DNA from: Ruminococcus sp.
GTDB lineage: Bacteria > Bacillota > Clostridia > Oscillospirales > Ruminococcaceae
DNA length: 64,000 nucleotides
Assembly (NCBI GenBank): GCA_017961625.1
Contig: JAGCWY010000098.1
Location: 1 to 64,000 of the forward strand
Direction of reading: 5' to 3'
Every line of letters begins with the position of its first letter. Position 1 is the first letter of the stretch. Shown one piece after another: positions 26,815 through 35,280 of this stretch. The notes beneath the pieces were generated by a model. It saw only the letters and a list, made by a program, of their open reading frames with translations, did not search any database and was not told the origin of the DNA. A program made the translations under genes and the position numbers.

Positions 26815-27384
26815 TTATTCATATTGTGTAAGTATCCTCTGTGCCACTTCAAGACGAGTCTGGCGGTTGTTCATTGCTTGCTTTTCGATATATTTGTGTG
26901 CCTGAGGCTCAGTGAACTTCAGGTATTTCATGAGAGTGGTCTTTGCGCGGTTAATAGTGCGCATTTCTTCTATACGACTGAGGATATCTGAACTTTCACG
27001 TTTTACGCCAGCCATACGTATTCTTGCCGCAATGACAAGGCGTATAGTGCGCTGTAAGAGATCGCTCGTCACGGGCTTGGCGATAACATTTATACCGCTG
27101 TCCGAGACTCTGTCAGCTATATCATCTGCAACATCGCTTCCGCATATAAGTATGATACCAGCCGAGGTAGACTCGGCAATCATTTCTGCAAGCTCTTGCC
27201 CGAATTCGTCCGGTAAGGGCGTATTTATTATGACAACCTCAGGTTCGGTATCATTATTGACGAGCCTACGTGCTTCGCTACCGCTTGCCGCATAAGCTGT
27301 CTTCACGCAGCCCTCTATGCGCAGTAGCTGCTCTGCCAGCTCGGATATATTATCGTTTGCGGAAACTATCAATGCTCTTTCCAT
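26815..27384 (-). CDS. ANTAR-domain response regulator
   Basis: The 189-residue protein has a receiver-like N-terminal domain (about 1-115) and a C-terminal ANTAR RNA-binding domain (about 125-188; INRAKTTLMKYLKFTEPQAHKYIEKQAM). ANTAR proteins bind paired stem-loops in nascent mRNA and prevent termination. In the receiver, INTPLPDEF takes the place of the phosphorylated Asp segment, so phosphorylation is doubtful. It begins 8 bases after the glutamine-synthetase-like gene; an ANTAR antiterminator next to glnA is known in Clostridia, so a nitrogen-control role is likely. Confidence 0.88.
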   Translation of the reverse strand: MERALIVSANDNISELAEQLLRIEGCVKTAYAASGSEARRLVNNDTEPEVVIINTPLPDEFGQELAEMIAESTSAGIILICGSDVADDIADRVSDSGINVIAKPVTSDLLQRTIRLVIAARIRMAGVKRESSDILSRIEEMRTINRAKTTLMKYLKFTEPQAHKYIEKQAMNNRQTRLEVAQRILTQYE

Positions 27385-27392
27385 TTATTACC

Positions 27393-28688
27393 TCATACGA
27401 ATTTGAAATATGACTCTTCTTCAAATTTGTCCTTATCCGCAGCTTGCTCATAGTCAAATATCTGGCGGTCGAGCTGAGCGAAGATATTACCGAGCAGCTC
27501 GGGAGAAAGAGTACTTCTTACGAAATGGCTTGCCTTGGCAGCGGAAGTTGCCTCCTCAAGAGTAGAGGGTAATGGCTGGAAAACAGAGCCTGCGGTATCG
27601 CTGTGCATAGCGCTCTCGAAGAGGTAGGAATCATTTCCGAGTATACCTTCTATACCTGCGGCAAGTATAAGCTTGAAGGTGATATACGGGTTGCAGCATG
27701 CGTCTGCTGAGCGTATCTCAATACGTGGAGATATACCCACAGGCTTTGGAACTCTGATAAGCTGAGAGCGATTGTCTGTAGACCAGTTGACATATTTTGG
27801 CGCATAACCTATACCGAAGCGCTTGTAGGAGTTGGTAGTGCAGTTGAGAAAGGCAGTTATCTCCCTAATCTTGCTAAGAACTCCTGATATAAAGCATTTA
27901 CCTTCATGGGGCATAGCGTTTATATCGTTGCCGAAGATATTATCGCCTCCCTTTTTAAGGCTTATGGATATGCTAAGAGCGCTTCCATGCTCATCAGGGA
28001 GAGGCTTCGGCATGAATGAAGCAAAAAGACCGTTCTGAGCGGCTATGGACTTAACAACAGTCTTGTAATGTACCATATTGTCAGCAGCGGTTATAGGCTC
28101 GCTTTCGCGGAACTCTATCTCATTCTGCGCTGGACCGTGCTTATGGCAAGAGCTCTTGGGACTCATTCCCATTTCCTCAAGGGAGAGACATATTTCACGT
28201 CTTGCGTTTTCACATTTATCAAGGGGAGCAACATCGAGGTAGCCACCCTTATCGTGAGGTACCTTGGTAGGCTCGCCGCGTTCGTCAAGCTCGAAAAGAT
28301 AAAACTCGCATTTTGTGCCCATTTCGCAGGAATAGCCGTCGAGTCGAAGCTGATTGATATAGTTTGTCAGCTCTGTACGCATATCGCCTACATAGTCGCT
28401 TCCATCGGTGTTTTTCAGTGAGCAGAAGAAGCGTACAACACGTCCCGACTTCGGTCTCCAAGGGAGAACGGAAAGTGTTGATATATCGGGAACGAGAAGC
28501 AAATCAGAGCAGCCCTCCGCAATGCATGAAGCGTCGAACGGGATGCCATATTCAAATGCACGCGGCAGCTCGTTTGGCATAATAGCCACGTTTTTTAGAT
28601 TGCCGAACATATCGCAGAAAGTAAGTCTTATAAATTTTACGTCGTTCTCTTCAACGAATTTCAGTATCTCTTTAGGAGAAAAGCTCAT
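27393..28688 (-). CDS. Glutamine synthetase family protein with missing metal ligands
   Basis: The 431-residue protein aligns along its length with clostridial type I glutamine synthetase, which makes glutamine from glutamate, ammonia and ATP. Retained features are FMPKP, NSYKR, NRSQLIR and RIEIRSADACCNPY. Several metal-site residues differ: K126 stands where Glu is expected (GTKCEFYLF), K183 in CHKHGPAQNEI where the usual motif is HHE, and S239 in GSALSISISL where His is expected. I chose ATG 28688 after GGAGG at plus 28696-28700; the longer frame starts in a region without a binding site. It could be inactive or altered in activity. Confidence 0.85.
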   Translation of the reverse strand: MSFSPKEILKFVEENDVKFIRLTFCDMFGNLKNVAIMPNELPRAFEYGIPFDASCIAEGCSDLLLVPDISTLSVLPWRPKSGRVVRFFCSLKNTDGSDYVGDMRTELTNYINQLRLDGYSCEMGTKCEFYLFELDERGEPTKVPHDKGGYLDVAPLDKCENARREICLSLEEMGMSPKSSCHKHGPAQNEIEFRESEPITAADNMVHYKTVVKSIAAQNGLFASFMPKPLPDEHGSALSISISLKKGGDNIFGNDINAMPHEGKCFISGVLSKIREITAFLNCTTNSYKRFGIGYAPKYVNWSTDNRSQLIRVPKPVGISPRIEIRSADACCNPYITFKLILAAGIEGILGNDSYLFESAMHSDTAGSVFQPLPSTLEEATSAAKASHFVRSTLSPELLGNIFAQLDRQIFDYEQAADKDKFEEESYFKFV

Positions 28689-28743
28689 TGAAAGACCTCC
28701 AATTAAGTTTTTAGCCTTTAGCACTTAGCCGTCAGCTATTATA

Positions 28744-28763
28744 GTGGCGGATATTTTCGCCCA
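28744..28763. repeat. Degenerate copy of a GGCGGA-type palindrome
   Basis: GGCG (28746-28749) and CGCC (28758-28761) frame the centre GATATTTT. It is an imperfect relative of the palindrome at 29290-29308. It lies between the acetyltransferase gene and the glutamine-synthetase-like gene. Confidence 0.45.
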
Positions 28764-28773
28764 TTATTACTAT

Positions 28774-29232
28774 TTATTTTAAAGCCATAACATATATCTG
28801 GCATGGATTATCTTCGTCCCAGTAAGTGGGGAAAACCTCTAACTCCTTGAAACCGCAGCTGAGATAGAATAGATTGGTTTTGTCGTAATCAGGGTATTTG
28901 CCCATTTGAACAGTTTTTACCTGCATAAAGGAATAACCGCTTTCAATAGCGATAGTCTTTGCCTTTTCAAATAGCTGACGACCGATTCCGCTGCGGTGAT
29001 AGTTTTTCATCACACCCATAACAGCCAGTTCCACGGTATCCTTACCAGTTTCTTTCAGACAAAGGAATCCCACATGTTCTCGGTTTTCGTTAGCTGCTAT
29101 AAATATCCAGTCAGCACTTTCGTGGATATACTGTTCCCTTGATTCGTCTACCTCGAACCATTCTCTGAGCGCTTCAAGTACTTTTCGTGATATTTTTCTT
29201 TTTTCATCTTTATCAAAAATCTGTTCTATCAT
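28774..29232 (-). CDS. GNAT-family N-acetyltransferase
   Basis: The 152-residue protein carries the acetyl-CoA binding loop in VMGVMKNYHRSGIGRQLFEKA (R/Q-x-x-G-x-G pattern) and the surrounding beta-alpha elements of the GNAT fold. It should move an acetyl group from acetyl-CoA to an unknown small molecule or protein. It has no signal peptide. The start follows AGGAG in the reverse strand (plus CTCCTA near 29242). The substrate cannot be told from the sequence. Confidence 0.85.
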   Translation of the reverse strand: MIEQIFDKDEKRKISRKVLEALREWFEVDESREQYIHESADWIFIAANENREHVGFLCLKETGKDTVELAVMGVMKNYHRSGIGRQLFEKAKTIAIESGYSFMQVKTVQMGKYPDYDKTNLFYLSCGFKELEVFPTYWDEDNPCQIYVMALK

Positions 29233-29285
29233 TTATATATTCTCCTAATTATAGTTGAAAAGGACAGCGTTCTTAACTTTCAGAT

Positions 29286-29312
29286 GTAGGGGCGGATATT
29301 ATCCGCCCACAT
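29286..29312. repeat. Perfect GGGCGGATA palindrome
   Basis: GGGCGGATA (29290-29298) and TATCCGCCC (29300-29308) form a perfect 9-bp stem around one T, with TGTAG/CACA extending it. There is no T tract, so it is not a simple terminator. Related copies occur at 28744-28763 and 40922-40947. Confidence 0.65.
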
Positions 29313-29697
29313 GCTTTACTAACTCTACTTTTATTTTTTCACAATATATTGAGAATTCAATGTCCTGTTCAAATGAATAGATATGAAATCGGGTATGTTT
29401 TTCAACTCCTGTATCAGATAAGTCATCAATAGCTAAGCCGCTATAGAAACCATTTATCATATCAAGGCTTATGTTGCCTATAGCATTATACATAAAGAGC
29501 TTCACCGAATATTTACACTGCGGATCGGTAAGGAGCATTTCTATACAACAGATAATATCGTTGCATTCCTCATTCAGTATATGCTTGTAATGCAGTTCTT
29601 CGACGTGACGGCCGAGTTTATACCAACATTGTAATTCTTCGGGTAATTCTTTTTTCAGAGCTTCGATTCCTTCAATATTATCCGAATTATTAAACAT
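29299..29697 (-). CDS. Hypothetical protein downstream of a SnoaL-like gene
   Basis: I do not recognise this protein. I chose ATG 29697 (132 residues) because AAGGTGA stands just before it; a TTG at 29742 immediately after the upstream stop is also possible and would give 147 residues. The sequence is acidic, with many Asn, Glu and Tyr residues, and has no signal peptide or clear membrane segment. Its end overlaps the palindromic repeat at 29290-29308. It probably belongs to the ychF operon tail. Confidence 0.6.
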   Translation of the reverse strand: MFNNSDNIEGIEALKKELPEELQCWYKLGRHVEELHYKHILNEECNDIICCIEMLLTDPQCKYSVKLFMYNAIGNISLDMINGFYSGLAIDDLSDTGVEKHTRFHIYSFEQDIEFSIYCEKIKVELVKHVGG

Positions 29698-29742
29698 ATT
29701 GTCACCTTCAAAGTTATTGTGAGTAACGTCTTGGTATTTCAA

Positions 29743-30108
29743 TCATTCGTCAAACGGGAAGTAATGTTCTGATTTGGACTGGAATTCGCATAGCTTTATG
29801 ATCTTATTATCATTATCAAAATCAGCTACTGTGACACCGTCAAATCCGTCGGTATTTCCGTCATAATAGCATTTGAAATACCATTCTGCGACTAATGTTT
29901 TTTCATGGATGATAGTTCGCTTAATAGTCCATTCCAGAACTCTTCCGTGTCGATTCCATTCATCGAACCACTTTAATATCTGAGAAAGGCCATGATACTC
30001 CGGACCGTAGCACTCGATGTATATGGTATTTTCTGAAAATGTTTCTTTTAATACGGAAATATCATTTTCTATCCATGCCTTGAAATATCTCCTTAATACT
30101 TCTACCAT
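29743..30108 (-). CDS. SnoaL-like (NTF2-fold) domain protein
   Basis: The 121-residue protein looks like a small cone-shaped NTF2/SnoaL-type domain: an N-terminal helix (VEVLRRYFKAWIENDISVLKETF), then TIYIECYGPEYHGLSQILKWFDEW, then beta strands including EWYFKCYYDG and FDGVTVADFD. Such domains bind small ligands or isomerise substrates; the ligand is unknown. The gene starts 3 bases after the ychF stop, so it shares the ychF message. Confidence 0.75.
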   Translation of the reverse strand: MVEVLRRYFKAWIENDISVLKETFSENTIYIECYGPEYHGLSQILKWFDEWNRHGRVLEWTIKRTIIHEKTLVAEWYFKCYYDGNTDGFDGVTVADFDNDNKIIKLCEFQSKSEHYFPFDE

Positions 30109-30111
30109 TCC

Positions 30112-31206
30112 TTATACATTGAAACGGAACAGAACTATATCTCCGTCCTGCATAACGTACTCCTTGCCCTCAAGGCGAACAAGTCCCTTTTCTTTGGCGG
30201 CAGCCATGCTTCCGCAAGCCATAAGATCGTCGTAGGAGATAACTTCTGCACGGATAAAGCCTTTTTCAAAGTCTGTATGTATCTTACCCGCAGCCTGAGG
30301 AGCTTTAGTACCCTTGGTTATAGTCCATGCGCGAACCTCCTGTTTGCCTGCAGTAAGGTAAGAGATAAGTCCCAGGAGAGCATATCCCTCCTTGATGATA
30401 CGGTTGAGACCTGATACCTCGAGACCTAGCTCGCTGAGGAACATTGCCTTGTCCTCGTCGCCCATATCTGAAATCTCAGCCTCTATCTGAGCGCAGATAG
30501 GAAGTACTGCTGAGTGCTCCTCCTCTGCAAGCTTGCATACAGTCTTATAGTTCTCATTTGTATCTATATTGTTGGTGAAATCTTCCTCACTGAGGTTAGC
30601 CGCATAGATAACCGGTTTTGCAGACAGCAGGGGAGTTGACTTTATAAGCTCTCTTTCCTCGTCAGTGAAGTCAAAGCCTCTTGCTGATTTTCCTTCTTCA
30701 AGATGTGCCTTGAGCTTTTCAAGGAACTCAGCCTCAGCAATGTACTTCTTATCGCCCTTTGCAGCCTTTTTAGCCCTGTCTATACGTCTTTCTACCATTT
30801 CTATATCCGAGAAAATAAGCTCGAGATTGATAGTTTCGATATCGCGGAGAGGATTGATACTGCCGTCAACGTGGATTATATTGGGATCCTCAAAGCACCT
30901 TACAACATGTACGATAGCGTCCACCTCGCGGATATCTGCAAGGAACTTGTTTCCCAGTCCCTCGCCCTTGGAAGCTCCCTTTACGAGACCTGCAATGTCC
31001 ACGAATTCAAGGGTAGCGGGGGTGAATTTATCCGGCTCGTACATTTCTGCGAGCTTATCAAGTCTTTCGTCGGGAACTGATACGATACCAACGTTTTTTT
31101 CGATAGTGCAGAATGGGTAGTTTGCGGATTCCGCACCTGCATTTGTAAGTGCGTTAAAGAGTGTGCTTTTGCCCACGTTGGGCAGACCGACCATGCCAAG
31201 CTTCAT
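30112..31206 (-). CDS. ychF: Redox-regulated ATPase YchF (Obg family)
   Basis: YchF is an ATP-preferring member of the Obg group that associates with ribosomes. The N-terminal P-loop is GLPNVGKSTLFNAL; G2/G3 motifs are DIAGLVKGASKGEGLGNKFL. The C-terminal TGS-like domain contains the end-of-protein segments FIRAEVISYDDL and YVMQDGDIVLFRFNV. At 364 residues it is the usual length. Two small genes follow in the same direction with very short gaps. Confidence 0.96.
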   Translation of the reverse strand: MKLGMVGLPNVGKSTLFNALTNAGAESANYPFCTIEKNVGIVSVPDERLDKLAEMYEPDKFTPATLEFVDIAGLVKGASKGEGLGNKFLADIREVDAIVHVVRCFEDPNIIHVDGSINPLRDIETINLELIFSDIEMVERRIDRAKKAAKGDKKYIAEAEFLEKLKAHLEEGKSARGFDFTDEERELIKSTPLLSAKPVIYAANLSEEDFTNNIDTNENYKTVCKLAEEEHSAVLPICAQIEAEISDMGDEDKAMFLSELGLEVSGLNRIIKEGYALLGLISYLTAGKQEVRAWTITKGTKAPQAAGKIHTDFEKGFIRAEVISYDDLMACGSMAAAKEKGLVRLEGKEYVMQDGDIVLFRFNV

Positions 31207-31228
31207 ATTTATTTCTTACCTTTCTCAT

Positions 31229-31260
31229 ATCTTTCCCCGCCGTTTAGGGCGGGGAAAGAT
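31229..31260. repeat. Strong 13-bp inverted repeat (hairpin without T tract)
   Basis: ATCTTTCCCCGCC (31229-31241) and GGCGGGGAAAGAT (31248-31260) are exact complements around a 6-base loop. On the - strand it lies between the EAL gene end (31265) and the ychF start. No T run follows in either direction, so it may stabilise RNA 3' ends or be a dispersed element rather than a classic terminator. Confidence 0.65.
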
Positions 31261-31264
31261 TAGT

Positions 31265-34003
31265 TTAATTATTAGCGTATGTAGTGCGCTTATTGTTCAC
31301 AAGCGAAGTAACGTTGGAGTTCTGTATCTGTACATCGCCTGTAGCTGTACCGATATCCTTAGGATTGCCTGCATTAACGACCATTGAAACCTCGGAATCG
31401 ACTATAGTAACATTGCCGGTGCCGGTTGCGTCGCCGATACCTGTAACTTCGTCGCCCTCAGAGTCTATGGTGATTGAGGCGTTCTGTATCTTGGTATTGA
31501 TATTGCCCTTCATTGCGCCTATGCAGGAATGCTTTGCAGAGCGCATCTTCATGCTTATCTTGCCCTGTCTGATGTATATGCTTCCCTCGCCGTCCTCAAG
31601 AACGCCGATTCCCACAGCTTGGGCGCCGGTGCAGGACATAGTGATATCAGCGTCTGAGCTGATAGTGGATATGCCCTTGCAACTTCCTATACCAGTGACC
31701 TTGATGCCGGATATAGTTATATCCAGCGAGCATTTCTCGCCGATATCTATATTTGCGTCGCCGTTGAAGCTTCCGATAGCAAGACCGTTATGGGAGTACA
31801 TAAGTATCTTTATTTTACCTGAGATCAGCTTGATATTTGAGTCGTCATCGTTCTGACCTCCGCCGATGCAAAGTGCTTCAACGCTGTTAGATATTATCTC
31901 GAGAGTTCCACTGAAGTCGACAGTTATATCGCCATATCCGTGGTCGTAATCGTTACCGATGCCGATACCCTCCGAAGCATAGCAGTCTATGGTTAGACTA
32001 CCTTTGCCACGAAGCTCGAACTGTGAACCCATAGGTACATAAATACCGGAATAGCTAAGCTTATTGCTCTTGACGACATTGAGGACGAGCTGAGCATATT
32101 CTCCTACGGTGATAGTAGGTTTACTGTTACCGCTTATCATATTTACGTTTTTAAGGGTCAGCTCGCAGCTGTGATTATCCATAATGGATATATTCATTTT
32201 TACTTGTTTGTCGGGATCGCCAACGATAGTTAGTTTGCTCTGATAAACGTGTATATCTGTATACTTTTCAAGGGCGAGCTTTAGAAGATCTAGCTCAGTC
32301 TCATTTTGAGCAGCGTATATCTTCTTTACTCCCTCAGGACGTACCTCAAGATTAGTTTTGATGATTTCGTCTTTTACGTCAGAGGAGATACTGTTGAGGA
32401 AGAGGGGCTTCGGCTTTGAAGTGTAATAGCCCTGAATAAGATCAACACCGAGGCGTATGACTGTTTTCAGTTCCTGAACTGTTTCCACGCCCTCAGCTAG
32501 CGATTGCAGATGATTCTCGTGACAAAACTCTATTATCGATGTAACGAGCTGCTGCTTTTTGAGATCGTTGTGGATATCGCTTATGAGTGAGCGGTCTATC
32601 TTTATATAATCTGGCGAATAGTGGAGCAGATTCGAGGAATTTGAATAGCCGGCGCCATAGTCATCGATAGCAAGTTTGCAATGAGCAAAACCACAGCGCT
32701 TTTTGAGAAGCTCTATGGACTCATCTGTAGCGGCAGTTTCCTCAACTATCTCTATTACGGTTTTTTCAAGGAGCTCGCCATATGTAAGGTAAAGCTCGTT
32801 GAATTCTTCGTCGCTCAGTAGATGACTGGGCAGGCAGTTTATGAAGAGCTTGCGCTTTTCAAATATCTGCTGATTATCACTGAGAAGTTTAAGGGTGTTA
32901 AAGAAGGTGAGCTTCTCAATGGAGTAAAGGTCGTTCTGAGCGGCAGCTATCTTCAGTATCTGAGTAGGAGCCATCTTGATATCGCCAACAGTCCTCATAA
33001 GAGCCTCATATCCGACAATCTCACCGGTCTGAGCCTCGACCACAGGCTGGAAATAGTAGGTGAGCAGATTGTCCTGAACTATGCGTGAGAATGTCTGAGC
33101 ATTGCGGTATGAGTCCTTCTCACGTATATAGTTCTCCTCAGAGTACCAGTTGATGACTGAGCGTTTGTCAGTTCTTGCTTCAAACAAGGCAAACTCGGAG
33201 AAATTCATCAGCATATTGAAATCCGAAGCTTCCTCTGGATAAGATGCACAGCCGATAGAAAGGCTAATGCGGCTCTTGTCGGAGATATCTATTATCTCGC
33301 CGAAGTCGTCGGTTAATGTGCAGTTTTGCACAGCTTCGCCCATACTATTAAGAATATTGTATATGTTCATCTTGTCACAGTCGCAGAAAAAGACGCATAT
33401 CTCATAGTTAGACTTTGAACCTATGATAATGGTATCGCTCTCAAAGCTTTTCAGAGCCTCCGCTACGGAGGTTATGCAGCTGTTGGTATTGTCTACAGTA
33501 AGGTATGAACCAAGCTTGTCTATGCCGTTTATGAATATAGTGGCAAGGCATGCTTGCTGAACATCAGGGAGTATCTTCTTTATTTTCTGTGAGAAAGAAG
33601 GGTAGGATGGCAGACGAGTTATTGGATCATACTCAATAAAGGAGTTGCGGTCGTTGAATTCTGTAATCTGACGTGTAAAGTCCTGTATGAAACCTATCCA
33701 CTCATCGCTGCTCTCATAGACGTTCATTTTGACATATCGTGAGGTGTTTCCGTCGTTGAATTTGTATATATGCTTCTGTCCTTCTATCGGGTTCTTTGAG
33801 ATCTTTTCAAGGAGATCGAAGAACTCGAATTCGTTGATCTTTTCGCTCTGACAGCCAAGGATATGGCAGGAAACTGCATCAAGGTAAGCGGCTTTTTCCT
33901 TTGCAATATAGGTGAAGGCGCCTATATTACCCACGAACTGCTGAAATACCTGCCAGTCATGACTGAGCGCGGGAGGGTTTGTGCTGAAATCAAAAATACT
34001 CAT
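31265..34003 (-). CDS. EAL-domain c-di-GMP phosphodiesterase with degenerate GGDEF and C-terminal beta-solenoid-like repeats
   Basis: The 912-residue protein has an N-terminal sensor-like part (1 to about 130), a GGDEF-like domain without the GGDEF motif (SNYEICVFF stands there), and an EAL domain at about 300-535 with YEALMR, AIDDYGAGYSNSSNLLHY, IKIDRSLI and AEGVET, so c-di-GMP hydrolysis is likely. Residues about 590-912 are repeats of the pattern G(I)G-x-G-x-I-x-I, e.g. GIGSCKGISTI, AVGIGVLEDGEGSI and CIGAMKGNI, suggesting a beta-solenoid. No signal peptide or membrane segment is visible. I chose ATG 34003 after AAAGGGG; a longer upstream frame lacks support. Confidence 0.88.
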   Translation of the reverse strand: MSIFDFSTNPPALSHDWQVFQQFVGNIGAFTYIAKEKAAYLDAVSCHILGCQSEKINEFEFFDLLEKISKNPIEGQKHIYKFNDGNTSRYVKMNVYESSDEWIGFIQDFTRQITEFNDRNSFIEYDPITRLPSYPSFSQKIKKILPDVQQACLATIFINGIDKLGSYLTVDNTNSCITSVAEALKSFESDTIIIGSKSNYEICVFFCDCDKMNIYNILNSMGEAVQNCTLTDDFGEIIDISDKSRISLSIGCASYPEEASDFNMLMNFSEFALFEARTDKRSVINWYSEENYIREKDSYRNAQTFSRIVQDNLLTYYFQPVVEAQTGEIVGYEALMRTVGDIKMAPTQILKIAAAQNDLYSIEKLTFFNTLKLLSDNQQIFEKRKLFINCLPSHLLSDEEFNELYLTYGELLEKTVIEIVEETAATDESIELLKKRCGFAHCKLAIDDYGAGYSNSSNLLHYSPDYIKIDRSLISDIHNDLKKQQLVTSIIEFCHENHLQSLAEGVETVQELKTVIRLGVDLIQGYYTSKPKPLFLNSISSDVKDEIIKTNLEVRPEGVKKIYAAQNETELDLLKLALEKYTDIHVYQSKLTIVGDPDKQVKMNISIMDNHSCELTLKNVNMISGNSKPTITVGEYAQLVLNVVKSNKLSYSGIYVPMGSQFELRGKGSLTIDCYASEGIGIGNDYDHGYGDITVDFSGTLEIISNSVEALCIGGGQNDDDSNIKLISGKIKILMYSHNGLAIGSFNGDANIDIGEKCSLDITISGIKVTGIGSCKGISTISSDADITMSCTGAQAVGIGVLEDGEGSIYIRQGKISMKMRSAKHSCIGAMKGNINTKIQNASITIDSEGDEVTGIGDATGTGNVTIVDSEVSMVVNAGNPKDIGTATGDVQIQNSNVTSLVNNKRTTYANN

Positions 34004-34112
34004 AATGTCCCCTTTTACCGCGTGAGCTGCACTGAAAAGACAGTAACAGCACATTGGCACCTGCGTTTAACGGTCAGCAGGAGACCGTGATAACGTACAT
34101 TTATACACTTTT

Positions 34113-34141
34113 ATTATACTACATCAGGACGTGAATGTCAA
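34113..34141 (-). promoter_or_regulatory. Consensus promoter for the EAL-solenoid gene
   Basis: On the - strand TTGACA (34141-34136) and TATAAT (34118-34113) are separated by 17 bases. The -35 element directly follows the T tract of the rpoD terminator. It gives a leader of about 100 bases before 34003. Confidence 0.85.
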
Positions 34142-34142
34142 C

Positions 34143-34166
34143 AAAAAAGCCGCCATTTCTGGCGGC
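34143..34166 (-). terminator. Rho-independent terminator of the dnaG-rpoD operon
   Basis: On the - strand GCCGCCA (34166-34160) pairs with TGGCGGC (34055-type arm at 34155-34149) and is followed by six T residues (34148-34143). It lies just after the rpoD stop at 34188. Confidence 0.88.
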
Positions 34167-34187
34167 ATGGGAAATACTTTAAAGGCA

Positions 34188-35267
34188 TCAATCGAGGAAG
34201 TCTTTGACCTTTTTACTTCTGCTGGGGTGACGGAGCTTTCTAAGCGCCTTAGCTTCGATTTGACGGATACGTTCACGGGTAACGTCAAATCGCTGACCTA
34301 CTTCCTCAAGAGTACGGGATTTGCCGTCCTCAAGACCGAAACGGAGCTTCAGTACTTTTGCTTCACGGTCTGTTAGGGTTGAGAGCACTTCGTTGAGTTG
34401 CTCCTTAAGAAGAGTATGGGAAGCTGCCTCTGCCGGAGCCGGAGCGTCATCGTCGGGGATAAAGTCACCAAGGTGGCTGTCTTCTTCCTCACCGATAGGA
34501 GTTTCAAGGGATACGGGATCCTGTGCTACTCGCATGATCTCACGAACTTTGTCAACTGGCATATTGAGCTTTTCAGCTATCTCTTCTGGACTCGGGTCGT
34601 GACCGTTTTCATGGAGGAGCTGGCTAGATACCTTCTTTACCTTTGTGATAGTCTCAACCATGTGTACAGGAATACGTATAGTCCTTGCCTGATCGGCGAT
34701 AGCGCGGGTTATGGCTTGTCTTATCCACCATGTTGCATAAGTGGAGAACTTGAAGCCCTTTGTATAGTCGAACTTTTCAACAGCCTTGATAAGACCGAGA
34801 TTTCCTTCCTGTATTAAATCAAGGAACTGCATACCTCTTCCTACGTACTTTTTAGCTATGGATACAACAAGACGGAGGTTAGCTTCCGAGAGACGCTTCT
34901 TGGCGTAGGGATCACCCTTTGCCATTCTCTGTGCAAGCTCTATCTCTTCCTCAGTTGTAAGGAGGGGAACTCTTCCTATTTCCTTGAGATATATCTTTAC
35001 GGGGTCATCGATAGCAATACCCTCTGTGGAAAGAGCCATTTCAAGGTCGTCTGTCATATTTGAGTCAAGACCAATCTTAAGATCGGCGTCGAGGTTCATA
35101 TCCTCAATAATCTCGATATTGAGATTCTCACAGTTTTCATAGAAGGTGTCAATCTGATCGACGCTGAAATCAAGCTCCTCGAGAGCGTCGGTTATCTCCT
35201 TGGTAGTGAGCCTTCCGTTGGCTTTACCTTGTTCCATAAGAGCTTCTATGGTGTTTTTCTTTTCCAT
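34188..35267 (-). CDS. rpoD: Primary RNA polymerase sigma factor (RpoD/SigA)
   Basis: This is the housekeeping sigma factor. The 359-residue protein has region 1.2 ([17 protein letters not shown]), region 2 ([44 protein letters not shown] in pieces, [15 protein letters not shown]), region 3, and region 4.2 helix-turn-helix ([28 protein letters not shown]). The large E. coli-type non-conserved insert is absent, as in Firmicutes. It starts 13 bases after dnaG, the classic dnaG-rpoD arrangement. Confidence 0.97.
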   Translation of the reverse strand: MEKKNTIEALMEQGKANGRLTTKEITDALEELDFSVDQIDTFYENCENLNIEIIEDMNLDADLKIGLDSNMTDDLEMALSTEGIAIDDPVKIYLKEIGRVPLLTTEEEIELAQRMAKGDPYAKKRLSEANLRLVVSIAKKYVGRGMQFLDLIQEGNLGLIKAVEKFDYTKGFKFSTYATWWIRQAITRAIADQARTIRIPVHMVETITKVKKVSSQLLHENGHDPSPEEIAEKLNMPVDKVREIMRVAQDPVSLETPIGEEEDSHLGDFIPDDDAPAPAEAASHTLLKEQLNEVLSTLTDREAKVLKLRFGLEDGKSRTLEEVGQRFDVTRERIRQIEAKALRKLRHPSRSKKVKDFLD

Positions 35268-35280
35268 TGTATTTATCCTC

